Below, in pieces: positions 46,420 through 55,019 of a stretch of 64,000 bases of DNA. Source of the DNA: an uncultured Vibrio sp. (lineage in GTDB: Bacteria; Pseudomonadota; Gammaproteobacteria; Enterobacterales; Vibrionaceae); contig NZ_CANLBV010000004.1 of NCBI RefSeq assembly GCF_947488985.1, positions 1 through 64,000 on the forward strand, in the 5' to 3' direction. The notes under the pieces were generated by a model that saw only the letters and a list, made by a program, of their open reading frames with translations, was not told the origin of the DNA and did no database searches. Position numbers and translations under genes: made by a program. Within the stretch, counting starts at the first letter, position 1, and each line of letters begins with the position of its first letter.

Positions 46420-47697
46420 TTAGATAGCCAGCTTATCTCTTAGGTTGTAATACGCTGCGCCAACTGCTGTGAATGGTATTTGGAAGTGACGTCCACCAGG
46501 GAAGGCGTAGTGCTTGAGTTGTGCGAAGGCATCAAATCGTTCGGCATGCCCTGTTAAGGCTTCTGCCAATAGCTTGCCAGCCAAGTGAGTACAGGTAACT
46601 CCATGGCCACTGTAGCCTTGCAAATAATAAATATTGTCGTCGAATGCGCCGAACTGCGGCATACGTGAATAGGTAAGTAAGAAGTTACCAGTCCATGTGT
46701 AATCAATCTTGATACCTTTAAGCTGTGGGAAAATACCTTCTAGCTTAGGACGAATCAGAGATTCAATGTCTTGAGGGTCACGAGCGCCATAAACCACCCC
46801 ACCCCCAAACAACAAGCGTTTGTCGGCACTCAATCGGAAATAGTCCAGTAAGTAATTACAGTCTTCAACGCAGTAGTCACTTGGTAAAACCTGTTTTAGT
46901 TGCTCATCGGTAAGCGGCTCTGTCGCCACGACTTGAGTTCCACATGGGATCGCTTTGTTACTGATATTTGGAGCCAACCCACCTAAGTAGGCGTTGCCAG
47001 CTAACACCAAATATTTACTCTTCACACTACCGCTCGCTGTTCTTGCAACAGGATTCGCGCCTTTTTCAATGGACGTTACCGCTGATTGTTCAAAAATTTG
47101 ACCACCAAGAGAAACAAATGCTGCGGCTTCCCCCAATGCGAGTTTAAGCGGATGAATGTGCCCACCACGCATATCAAGCAAGCCACCGGTGTAAGCTTGA
47201 GTACCAACCGCCTCTTCTACTTGGCTAGCATCCAACATGGTGAGCTGGTCATTGCCATATCGCTCCCAGTTTTTCTTATGATGCTCTAAGCCTTTTAACT
47301 GCTTTTTGTTTAGCGCGGTAAATAGGCCACCGCGTTTGTGGTCACACTCAATATCGTATTTTTCGATTAGGCCACGAATGACATCTCCGCCTTCGAAAAT
47401 CATGTCACACAAGGCTTTAGCTTGGGATTGGTCGTAACGGCTTTCTATCACATCAACATCTCGACTGTAACTATTGACGATCTGTCCACCATTACGACCA
47501 GTTGCTCCAAAACCGACTTTGGCACTCTCTAGTACCACTACATTAAAACCTTTCTCTGCTAAATGAAGAGCTGAAGATAAACCTGAAAACCCAGCCCCGA
47601 CCACACACACATCACACTCAATGTTGTCTTGCAGTTGTGGGAACTCTGGCATGTTCGGGATAGAGTGAGCGTAAAACGAATCCGTATGCTTATTCAT
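46420..47697 (-). CDS. puuB: Gamma-glutamylputrescine oxidase
   Basis: This 425-residue FAD-dependent DAO-family oxidase acts on gamma-glutamylputrescine, yielding the aldehyde, ammonia and peroxide. The Rossmann motif is DVCVVGAGFSGLSSALHLAEKG near residue 30, followed by VGFGATGRNGGQIVNSYSRD. The C-terminal FAD segment includes YLQGYSGHGVTCTHLAGKLL. AAAGGA precedes the ATG, and it lies 30 bases after puuC. Context with PuuA, PuuC and PuuD makes the assignment firm. Confidence 0.93.
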   Translation of the reverse strand: MNKHTDSFYAHSIPNMPEFPQLQDNIECDVCVVGAGFSGLSSALHLAEKGFNVVVLESAKVGFGATGRNGGQIVNSYSRDVDVIESRYDQSQAKALCDMIFEGGDVIRGLIEKYDIECDHKRGGLFTALNKKQLKGLEHHKKNWERYGNDQLTMLDASQVEEAVGTQAYTGGLLDMRGGHIHPLKLALGEAAAFVSLGGQIFEQSAVTSIEKGANPVARTASGSVKSKYLVLAGNAYLGGLAPNISNKAIPCGTQVVATEPLTDEQLKQVLPSDYCVEDCNYLLDYFRLSADKRLLFGGGVVYGARDPQDIESLIRPKLEGIFPQLKGIKIDYTWTGNFLLTYSRMPQFGAFDDNIYYLQGYSGHGVTCTHLAGKLLAEALTGHAERFDAFAQLKHYAFPGGRHFQIPFTAVGAAYYNLRDKLAI

Positions 47698-47727
47698 AGT
47701 GATATTCCTTTATTAATCATCAGCAGG

Positions 47728-49212
47728 CTAAGGGTGAAGGCGAATCCAAGTCGTTTTGGTTTCGGTGAATTTTTCGATGGCGTGCAGTGACTTATCACGG
47801 CCATTACCACTCATTTTGAACCCACCAAAAGGGACGGTCATATCACCTTCGTTGTAGTTGTTCACCCAAACAGAACCTGCTTGAAGCTGTTTAGCTACGC
47901 GGTGTACGCGGTTAATGTTATCGCTCCAAAGCGCCGCACCTAAACCGTATTTTGAGTCATTGGCGATTGCGACTGCTTCCGCTTCATCTTTAAATGAAAT
48001 AACACAAAGTACAGGACCAAATATCTCTTCCTGAGCGACACGTATTTTATTGTCAACGTTATCAAGAATGGTCGGCTCAACAAATGCGCCTTTGCCTTCA
48101 ACATCACCACCACAACGAAGAACTGCACCTTCCGCTTGGCCAAGCTCTATATATTCAAGCACTTTTGATTTGTGACCTTGATCGATGAGCGCTCCCATCG
48201 AAGATGAGGTGTCCATTGGGTCTTTCGGCCTAAAGGATTGAGCCGCAGAAATGACTTTATCAACAAAGCGATCTTTGATGCTTTCGTGCACCAATAAACG
48301 AGTTGCAGCGACACAGACTTCGCCTTGGTTATAGAAGCAACCACCAGCGGTTTCTGCGGCTGCACGATCTAGGTCTTCGCAGTCTTCAAATACGATATTG
48401 GCATTCTTACCACCAGCCTCGGCAAACACACGCTTAAGATTGGTTTCACCAGAACGAACCATTAATTGACCAGCAATACGAGTAGACCCCGTAAATGCAA
48501 TACAGTCTACGTCATGGTGTTTCGCTAAAGCATCACCGGCTTCATGGCCAAAACCTGTAACGACTTGAAAAACGCCACGTGGTAAGCCGGCTTGATTGGC
48601 AAGTTGACCAATATAAATAGCAGTGAGAGAAGATTTTTCAGAGGGTTTCAGAATAACGCTATTACCTGCAGCTAATGCAGGGCCAAGTTTCCAGCAAGCT
48701 AACCACAATGGAAAGTTCCATGGAACTACCGCTGCAACAACACCGATAGCTTGATGAGAAACAAAGGCATGTACATCTTGTTCAGTTGGCGCGACTTCCC
48801 CATACACTTTATCGATGGCTTCTGCATACCAACGCAGTGCGCTTGCAGCACCAGGAATATCGGTTGAAACGCTGTGGCTGATTGGTTTACCCGTATCTAG
48901 GGTTTCCAGCAACGCAAGTTCTTCACGATGTTGGTCAATCAGCGTTGCAAATTGGCTGAGTACCGCTTTGCGATATGACGGAGCACTGTTGCTCCATTCA
49001 CCAGAAAGGAAAGCTTGACGAGCACATGTTACCGCAAGCTCAACATCTTCTTCTTGGCAACGAGCTATCTGGGTCAGTGTCTCGTCGGTAGCCGGATTAA
49101 CAACATCTAGAGTTTTTCCACTGATAGCTGCGCTATATTCGCCATTAATAAAGGCACGATTTTCGATGTTTAGATTGTTTTTCAGTTCAATCCATTGTTC
49201 TTGGGTTTTCAT
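47728..49212 (-). CDS. puuC: Gamma-glutamyl-gamma-aminobutyraldehyde dehydrogenase
   Basis: This 494-residue NAD-dependent aldehyde dehydrogenase oxidises gamma-Glu-gamma-aminobutyraldehyde to gamma-Glu-GABA. Motifs are VVPWNFPLWLACWKLGPALA, FAEAGGKNANIVFEDCED (Glu base) and FYNQGEVCVAATRLLV with the catalytic Cys. AAGGAG lies before the ATG. It follows puuR by 36 bases. It shares only family-level similarity with the GabD encoded downstream, and the WNNYNEGDMTVPFGGFKMSG-like C terminus (VWVNNYNEGDMTVPFGG) agrees with PuuC. Confidence 0.92.
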   Translation of the reverse strand: MKTQEQWIELKNNLNIENRAFINGEYSAAISGKTLDVVNPATDETLTQIARCQEEDVELAVTCARQAFLSGEWSNSAPSYRKAVLSQFATLIDQHREELALLETLDTGKPISHSVSTDIPGAASALRWYAEAIDKVYGEVAPTEQDVHAFVSHQAIGVVAAVVPWNFPLWLACWKLGPALAAGNSVILKPSEKSSLTAIYIGQLANQAGLPRGVFQVVTGFGHEAGDALAKHHDVDCIAFTGSTRIAGQLMVRSGETNLKRVFAEAGGKNANIVFEDCEDLDRAAAETAGGCFYNQGEVCVAATRLLVHESIKDRFVDKVISAAQSFRPKDPMDTSSSMGALIDQGHKSKVLEYIELGQAEGAVLRCGGDVEGKGAFVEPTILDNVDNKIRVAQEEIFGPVLCVISFKDEAEAVAIANDSKYGLGAALWSDNINRVHRVAKQLQAGSVWVNNYNEGDMTVPFGGFKMSGNGRDKSLHAIEKFTETKTTWIRLHP

Positions 49213-49248
49213 ACGCTCTCCTTGTTATCACAACAAGGCAAGGCCCAC

Positions 49249-49806
49249 TTAGAATGTGGTTGGCGTATGCGCGCTTATCATTCGACAAGCCTTGTCTGTG
49301 TGATTTGTAAACTTGTGCGGCTGCGTCGTATCAATAATGTACGATTCACCTTGTTTAAGGACAAAAGATTGCTCTTTGTATTCCAGAGTGATTTCGCCCT
49401 CTAAAATAGTGCCGATCTCTTCGCCTTCATGTTTAATTTCCGCCGCACCCGTTGTGCCGTGGGGGGCATACTCTTCAATCAAAAATCCAATTACCTGTTC
49501 TTTGCTGCCGTTGGTTACCAGTTTCATTGAAACCGACTCACTGCCCATTTCAACCAACTCTTCAGGCGCAACGACAACCTTCACTTCGTCGCTTTTGGGT
49601 TGTTCAAGTGTGAAAAACTCCGAAAGAGATAAAGAAAAAACATTCACTATTTTTTGCAACGAACTCACCGAAGGGCTTACCTTCGCATTCTCAATCGAAG
49701 AGATCGCGCTATGTGTAATACCTGCTCGTTCAGCTAATTCTCGTTGTGACAATCCATGTTCTTTTCTTAATCGAACAATATTTTTACCAATCTCTTGGTT
49801 GTCCAT
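49249..49806 (-). CDS. puuR: Putrescine-responsive repressor PuuR (XRE-cupin)
   Basis: This 185-residue regulator has an N-terminal XRE helix-turn-helix (residues 6-60; GLSQRELAERAGITHSAIS) and a C-terminal cupin domain (about 105-182; HEGEEIGTILEGEITL) that binds the polyamine. In E. coli, PuuR represses the puu genes and is released by putrescine. It sits as the second gene of the operon, so it should regulate itself. Candidate operators resembling the E. coli consensus lie in the puuD-puuA gap. Confidence 0.93.
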   Translation of the reverse strand: MDNQEIGKNIVRLRKEHGLSQRELAERAGITHSAISSIENAKVSPSVSSLQKIVNVFSLSLSEFFTLEQPKSDEVKVVVAPEELVEMGSESVSMKLVTNGSKEQVIGFLIEEYAPHGTTGAAEIKHEGEEIGTILEGEITLEYKEQSFVLKQGESYIIDTTQPHKFTNHTDKACRMISAHTPTTF

Positions 49807-49822
49807 GTAGGTGGCTCCTAAT

Positions 49823-50569
49823 TTATAGAGAGGCCGCCATCATAAATTCTTTAAACAAAATTTGAGAGAAATGATTCGTTTTTGCTTTCCATTCTGGGTG
49901 CCACTGCACGCCAACAAAGAATTTTTGCCCTGGAAGACTAAACGCTTCCACTAAACCATCCGGTGCTTTAGCTTCTACGGTCAGTTGGGGAGCTAATTGG
50001 TCAACCCCTTGGTTATGAAGCGTATTAACCTCAAAAAAGATAGTGTTTTCCCAATGATTTTCAGTCAGCCATTTCTCAAACAAACTTTGTTTTTGCACCA
50101 ATACCGCGTGTGATGGTGCGTACTTTTCTTCAAAATCTTCGGCCTCACTCTCTCGATGGTCGTTGAAACCTGAATCATGAACTGCTGGGTTCAGTGAACC
50201 ACCTAGAGCAACATTCATCTCTTGAAATCCACGGCAAACACCAAAACACGGAATGTCTTTGTCTATCGCTTGACGGATCAAAGTAAAGGAAAGCTCATCT
50301 CGAGCTTCATCTTTCTTAGACTCTTCATGAGTGCCGTTGTAATGATGTGGTGCCACATTTGAGTGGCTCCCAGGAAATAAAAAACCGTCGCAGATGTTAA
50401 GAAGACGCTCAACATCTTCACTTGCCATATCCGGAGCCAATATCAGTGGCAATCCACCAAAGTCTTTCACAGCCGTGAGGTAAAAATTATTCACTGCCTG
50501 TATTTGATAGCCACCCAATTCTTTAGCGCAACTAACAATTCCAATAATGGGTTTGCTTGTTCTAGACAT
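49823..50569 (-). CDS. puuD: Gamma-glutamyl-GABA hydrolase
   Basis: This 248-residue class I glutamine-amidotransferase-like hydrolase splits gamma-Glu-GABA into glutamate and GABA. The nucleophile is in CFGVCRGFQEMNVALGG and the His-Glu pair in VGVQWHPEWK; the SHSNVAPHHYNG block is typical of PuuD. It is the first gene of the minus-strand operon and lies 16 bases before puuR. It shares the symbol, but no relation, with the urate oxidase at 34309. Confidence 0.94.
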   Translation of the reverse strand: MSRTSKPIIGIVSCAKELGGYQIQAVNNFYLTAVKDFGGLPLILAPDMASEDVERLLNICDGFLFPGSHSNVAPHHYNGTHEESKKDEARDELSFTLIRQAIDKDIPCFGVCRGFQEMNVALGGSLNPAVHDSGFNDHRESEAEDFEEKYAPSHAVLVQKQSLFEKWLTENHWENTIFFEVNTLHNQGVDQLAPQLTVEAKAPDGLVEAFSLPGQKFFVGVQWHPEWKAKTNHFSQILFKEFMMAASL

Positions 50570-50911
50570 GTTACTTCCGCGTTCGATTTATTTAACACCC
50601 ACACTACAAATCACGTACAAAATTATCAACGCCGATGTTCGATATTATGACCAAAGCGTGACCAAACCCACTTTTTCGGTCAAAAAAAAGACTAATCTTG
50701 GACATTATATTGAGCAAAACACAATCAACTGTTACAAAATAGTTAACAAAAACATCTTTCAATAAAATGGTAAATTTCAAAACAATCAACACAAGCCCAT
50801 GTATTAAAAGGAAATGACCTTTAAATATAGACTTTAGTCTAATTAGTACAATTGACTTGTTTCTTTTTTGTTACTTTCAATTTACCAAATAGAGGCTAGT
50901 TGGAGAACACA
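50570..50911. promoter_or_regulatory. Divergent puuD/puuA promoter region with PuuR-like sites
   Basis: This 342 bp AT-rich gap has CATTATATT at 50703-50711 and TGTTCGATATTATG at 50636-50649. Both resemble the E. coli PuuR consensus as I recall it (TGTTCATTATATTTT on one strand). A perfect palindrome TAGACT-TT-AGTCTA (50828-50841) lies about 70 bases before puuA and is unexplained. A possible -35 (TTGACT, near 50849) follows it. No gene is seen. Confidence 0.45.
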
Positions 50912-52255
50912 ATGGAATCGTATCTACAGGAAGTTAAAAATTTTCGACAAAAATGGCCCAACATCGAGTTTGTTGATCTGATTTTTACCGACATCAATGC
51001 CACACCAAGAGGCAAGCGCATCCCAGTAAGTGCACTACACAAGCTGCATAAAGGAATAGCTCTTCCCCTCTCGACAATTACTTTAGATACCAAAGGTAAT
51101 GTGGTTGAAACAGCAGGGCTAGGTGAAGAATTGGGAGAACCAGACAACATGTGTTTCCCAATTGCGGACACATTAATGCCTACCGCTAAAGAGCAAGTGG
51201 GCCAAATAATGTTGAGTATGATGGATGAGTCAGCCTACACACCAAACCCGCTCTTTATTCGTAATATCGTCAGTGAAATTCTCGAAAAGTTACACGCTAA
51301 AGATCAACATCCATGTGTTGCCTTAGAGCTAGAGTTTTACTTAATCGACAGGAAGCGGGGTAAGATGGGAGCGCTACAAACTGCCATCAATCCAAACAAA
51401 AAATCACGAGAAAAAGATACCGAAGTCTATGACTTGGACGGTTTGGATGATTACGCAGACTTTTTGACCGATCTTAACAAAGTCGCTCAAGAGCAAGGGT
51501 TAAATACTTCGGGGGCACTATCAGAATCCGCCCCAGGACAATTTGAAATTAACTTCAACCACTCTAAAGATGTACTACGAGTGTGTGATGAAATCATCAT
51601 CGTCAAACGCCTAATTCGTCAAGTTGCTAATCAACATGATTTCGATGCTACCTTCATGGCTAAGCCATTTAGTGAACAAGCTGGTAACGGTATGCACATC
51701 CACCTTAGCTTGGTGGATTCCAACGACAATAATCACTTTAGCCAACCTGACGGCCAACCAAGTCACCTCTTTTATCAAACCATAGCAGCGATGCTTGCTC
51801 AAACATCTGACTCCATGGCCTTGATTTGTCCTAACGTTAACTCCTATCGCCGCTTTGTTCCGGGTGCTTACGTACCAACGAAAGCAGACTGGGGCGAAAA
51901 CCACCGTGGTGTCGCTTTACGCGTTCCTATCAGTGACAGCAAAAACCGTCGAATTGAACATCGTATAGCCGGAGCCGACGTTAACCCTTATATTCTCGCT
52001 GCCGTAGTACTTTCCGCAGTATTGGCGAGTGAAAACTATACCAAAGACCAATGTCCAAACTCTCTCAGTGATGATGCAATTGACCTACCATTGCGTATGT
52101 CAGAAGCGCTCGACCAGCTAGAACGTAGTGAACTAGCCCCGTACATTTCGAAGGAGTTTGTCGATATATATTTAGCTTGCAAACGGAGTGAACTCGCGGA
52201 ATTCGAACGTGAGATCACCCCACTAGAAATCGACTGGATGTTGCATTCAGCTTAA
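50912..52255 (+). CDS. puuA: Gamma-glutamylputrescine synthetase
   Basis: This 447-residue glutamine-synthetase-family ligase joins glutamate to putrescine using ATP, the entry step of the Puu pathway. It has the GS beta-grasp N domain (FVDLIFTDINATPRGKRIP) and the catalytic motifs ALELEFYLID, SAPGQFEINFNH, NGMHIHLSL and HRIAGADVNPY. I chose the ATG at 50912 because GGAG lies six bases upstream; an in-frame TTG at 50900 precedes that site. It is divergent from the puuD operon and followed after 17 bases by the antiporter gene. Confidence 0.94.
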   Translation: MESYLQEVKNFRQKWPNIEFVDLIFTDINATPRGKRIPVSALHKLHKGIALPLSTITLDTKGNVVETAGLGEELGEPDNMCFPIADTLMPTAKEQVGQIMLSMMDESAYTPNPLFIRNIVSEILEKLHAKDQHPCVALELEFYLIDRKRGKMGALQTAINPNKKSREKDTEVYDLDGLDDYADFLTDLNKVAQEQGLNTSGALSESAPGQFEINFNHSKDVLRVCDEIIIVKRLIRQVANQHDFDATFMAKPFSEQAGNGMHIHLSLVDSNDNNHFSQPDGQPSHLFYQTIAAMLAQTSDSMALICPNVNSYRRFVPGAYVPTKADWGENHRGVALRVPISDSKNRRIEHRIAGADVNPYILAAVVLSAVLASENYTKDQCPNSLSDDAIDLPLRMSEALDQLERSELAPYISKEFVDIYLACKRSELAEFEREITPLEIDWMLHSA

Positions 52256-52272
52256 ATAAAGGAAATATAAGT

Positions 52273-53748
52273 ATGACGACGCAAACTAAGGCGCTGGACG
52301 CGCCGCTGAAAATCAACAGTCAACACCTAATAGTCTATCTGTTAGTGGTGGCGACCTTCGTTTTTTTCACTGTACTGGGATTAAACCATCAACAAGGTGA
52401 GTCCTACGGGTGGATGAGCCTGCTGCCGACGGCGCTTGTTTTAGTGTTCGCTTTAGCGACTCACCGCACCGTCGAAGCACTCTTTAGTGGCGCGATTGCC
52501 GGCGTGCTGATGCTCAACCCAACCGAAGCCGTTGAGCAGATTGTTGGCATCTCGATGGATGTGATGATGGATGAAACCATTGCTTGGATCATCCTCGTGT
52601 GTGGCCTAATGGGGGGATTAATTGCGATTCTCGAAAAGGGCGGCAGCATCTTAAGCTTCTCGAATATGTTGGTGACCAAGGTTAAGAGCCGTAAGCAATC
52701 GATGCTGATGACCTTTTTGCTCGGCATCATGATCTTTATTGATGACTACCTGAACGCTATTGCTATCTCTTCATCGATGAAAAAGATCACGGATGGGTAC
52801 AACATCTCGCGCGAAAAACTCTCTTATCTGGTTGACTCCACCGCTGCACCCATCTGTATTTTGGTGCCAATCTCAACATGGGCAATCTTCTTTAGCTCAC
52901 TGCTTGAAGCGAATGGTGTTGCTGAAGCAGGCGAAGGCATCAAAGCCTATATCGAAGCGATCCCATACATGGCTTATGGTTGGGTGACATTGATTATCGT
53001 GTTGCTGGTTGCGTTAGAGAAAATTCCAGATCTGGGAGCGATGAAAAAAGCGGAAGAGCGCGCGAAGAACGGTCAAGTACGCCCTGAAGGCGCAACAGAC
53101 ATCGACTTCGGCGAAGATATGGCATCAAACACCAGCCCAACAATGGGACTGATCAACTTCTTATTGCCGATGGTAGTATTAGTTGGTGCAAGCTGGTATT
53201 TCGGCATTGACCTGTTAGCGGGTGTGTTTGTCGCGGTTATCTTCACTATCTGCTTTTATGGTGCGCAGCGCCTGATCTCAATGAACGATATGTTCGACGC
53301 GGTATACGACGGGATCAAGGTAATGCTACTGCCATTGGCGACCGTTATTGGCGGTTTCATGCTTAAGTCAGTGAACGACTCGCTAGGGGTAACACTGTAT
53401 GTTATCGAGACAGTCAGCCCTTATCTATCGGCCTCTTACTTCCCTGCTATTATCTTTATCATCACTGGTGCATTGGTGTTCGCCACGGCATCGTCTTGGG
53501 GTACTTTCGCGGTGGCTATGCCAATCGTATTGCCACTCGCTGAACAACTAGGGGTACCTCTTCACCTCACTATCGCCGCGCTACTTTCTGCATCTGCAGC
53601 CGGCAGCCACTCATGCTTCTTCAGTGATTCAACGGTATTGTCCGCTCAAGGCTCGGGTTGTACTTCAATGCAGCACGCCACCACACAATTCCCTTATGCT
53701 GTGATTGGTATTATTGCAACCACTCTGTTCTTCTTGGTCATCGGATAA
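52273..53748 (+). CDS. NhaC-family Na+/H+ antiporter-like transporter
   Basis: This 491-residue inner-membrane protein has about 11-12 hydrophobic segments of the NhaC/YfcC superfamily. Recognisable features are ILVCGLMGGLIAILEKGG, FIDDYLNAIAISSSMKKITD and the re-entrant SAAGSHSCFFSDSTVLSAQGSGC segment near the C terminus. AGGAAA precedes the ATG and the spacing to puuA indicates one operon. No other polyamine transporter is in the window, so it could import putrescine or agmatine in exchange for cations, or handle pH during amine breakdown. That role is inference. Confidence 0.85.
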   Translation: MTTQTKALDAPLKINSQHLIVYLLVVATFVFFTVLGLNHQQGESYGWMSLLPTALVLVFALATHRTVEALFSGAIAGVLMLNPTEAVEQIVGISMDVMMDETIAWIILVCGLMGGLIAILEKGGSILSFSNMLVTKVKSRKQSMLMTFLLGIMIFIDDYLNAIAISSSMKKITDGYNISREKLSYLVDSTAAPICILVPISTWAIFFSSLLEANGVAEAGEGIKAYIEAIPYMAYGWVTLIIVLLVALEKIPDLGAMKKAEERAKNGQVRPEGATDIDFGEDMASNTSPTMGLINFLLPMVVLVGASWYFGIDLLAGVFVAVIFTICFYGAQRLISMNDMFDAVYDGIKVMLLPLATVIGGFMLKSVNDSLGVTLYVIETVSPYLSASYFPAIIFIITGALVFATASSWGTFAVAMPIVLPLAEQLGVPLHLTIAALLSASAAGSHSCFFSDSTVLSAQGSGCTSMQHATTQFPYAVIGIIATTLFFLVIG

Positions 53749-53815
53749 CCAGTCCCATACCCGTCGTAGAGTCGTAGACAGAGTTATTAACTGCGATGGG
53801 GATGAGAAAACTTTG

Positions 53816-53884
53816 ACCACAAAAAATAATGCCTTATCTGCTTTTACTCGAAAGAGCACTAGATAAGGCATCTTAATTTGTGGT
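53816..53884. terminator. Two-part hairpin between convergent antiporter and TetR genes
   Basis: An outer stem ACCACAAA/TTTGTGGT (53816-53823, 53877-53884) encloses an 11 bp inner stem ATGCCTTATCT/AGATAAGGCAT (53829-53839, 53861-53871). It can end transcription from both sides. Confidence 0.7.
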
Positions 53885-53958
53885 TTGTAGATTGATGAAT
53901 ACCATCCACCTGTCTAAATAACCGAACTGAGCTGGCTACCTGCGCTGCTCATCCGTCT

Positions 53959-54567
53959 TCAAAGTTTGCTTTTCACGCCACAGCCTTTAATCACCAATTG
54001 CGTGATAAATTCAGCAGCATCAGCATAATCCTTATCATCAAGCTGCTCTTTCTGCATCACGCTGCAAATCTGCCAGCCAAAATCGGCGTAGGTTTGGGTT
54101 GCCGCCCAGATAGTAAACATCAAATGATGCGCGGGTACATCATCCATTAAGCCTTGCGCCGACCAAGTAGAGAACTTATCAAGGATCATCTGGGATTGCT
54201 TATACAGCTCGTCACCAATGTCTTGTGGCAACACTTTCGCACCGGACATCACTTCATTGGCAAAAACTTTCGAAGCATGGGGGTGGTCGCGAGAAATGAT
54301 CAGCTTGGTTTGAATATATTGAGACAAAGCTTCAACCGGATCACAGAGCTTTTCGATAGGGCGAGAGGCTTCCAATAAAGGCTGAGTGACAGTCTCAAGC
54401 ACCGCATTATAAAGCTTGTCTTTAGAGCTAAAATAATAGAATACGTTGGGGATGTGGGCCGCTTTTGCGATGTCCGCCATTTTGGTTGCGGCATAGCCAT
54501 GAGTGGCGAATTGCTGACACGCGACCTCAATGATTAAATCTTGATTCTTTTGTCTGATCCTAGACAT
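53959..54567 (-). CDS. RutR-like TetR family regulator
   Basis: This 202-residue repressor has an N-terminal TetR helix-turn-helix (about 10-55; FATHGYAATKMADIAKAAHI, then NVFYYFSSKDKLYNAVL). Its C-terminal ligand domain closely recalls E. coli RutR in the segments TKLIISRDHPHASKVFANEV and HHLMFTIWAATQTYADFGWQ. RutR senses uracil and controls pyrimidine and purine genes, so a nucleobase or ureide effector is likely here. It is divergent from malate synthase, with a perfect ATTGTATACAAT palindrome 137 bases from its start. The leader carries tandem 7-base repeats next to the ribosome site (AAAGGA). Confidence 0.88.
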   Translation of the reverse strand: MSRIRQKNQDLIIEVACQQFATHGYAATKMADIAKAAHIPNVFYYFSSKDKLYNAVLETVTQPLLEASRPIEKLCDPVEALSQYIQTKLIISRDHPHASKVFANEVMSGAKVLPQDIGDELYKQSQMILDKFSTWSAQGLMDDVPAHHLMFTIWAATQTYADFGWQICSVMQKEQLDDKDYADAAEFITQLVIKGCGVKSKL

Positions 54568-54577
54568 ATTCTATCCT

Positions 54578-54605
54578 TTACGACTTACGACTTACGACTT
54601 ACGTC
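54578..54605 (-). repeat. Tandem 7-base repeats in the tetR leader
   Basis: On the plus strand TTACGAC is repeated three times and followed by TTACGTC. On the transcribed minus strand this is GTCGTAA, directly upstream of the ribosome site. Copy-number change by slippage would alter leader length but not the protein. Confidence 0.75.
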
Positions 54606-54703
54606 ATAGTAATAAACGAGATTCATTAGTCCAGAATATAATGCCATAACTTAAGGTCAACGCATTGATCGTTGTCCTCATTACCACTCTAACCTTTAGT
54701 TAG

Positions 54704-54717
54704 AATTGTATACAATT
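54704..54717. promoter_or_regulatory. Palindrome AATTGTATACAATT, copy 2 (tetR/aceB region)
   Basis: This 14-base perfect palindrome contains the same 12-base core as the site before puuE. It lies closer to tetR than to aceB in the 452 bp gap 54568-55019, as expected for autoregulation by the TetR protein. Confidence 0.65.
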
Positions 54718-54871
54718 AGTAGACCTTTAAGAACGATGCCGCATCCGCGGTATTTATCAAGCCAAAAGCGCACATTCCCATGATACCGTTCACTGTTACC
54801 CATATCACTCACCACTATCAACATCAATCAACACCCTTAAAAACTTACAAATCATTTCTTTACACAAAATA

Positions 54872-54886
54872 TCTTAATGTAAAATT
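54872..54886. promoter_or_regulatory. MarR-type operator variant before malate synthase
   Basis: ATCTTAATGTAAAAT matches the puuE site (ATCTTAATGTAAAGAT) over 13 bases, then diverges in the right arm. It lies 134 bases before the malate synthase start, similar to the 126-base distance at puuE. Confidence 0.5.
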
Positions 54887-54973
54887 AAATAAGTAAAAAC
54901 AAATGATGTGCAAATGTTAAATAGTCTTTGATTGTTTGCAATTTTTGCCATATAAATAAAATTAGAAATACAA

Positions 54974-54987
54974 TTCTGTATACAAAA
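54974..54987. promoter_or_regulatory. Palindrome variant at the malate synthase start region
   Basis: TTCTGTATACAAAA keeps the TGTATACA core of the 12-base palindrome and lies 33 bases before the malate synthase ATG, a position typical for a repressor operator overlapping a promoter or transcription start. Confidence 0.5.
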
Positions 54988-55019
54988 TTATATCTTATTG
55001 TTCAAAGGAGATGATAATA

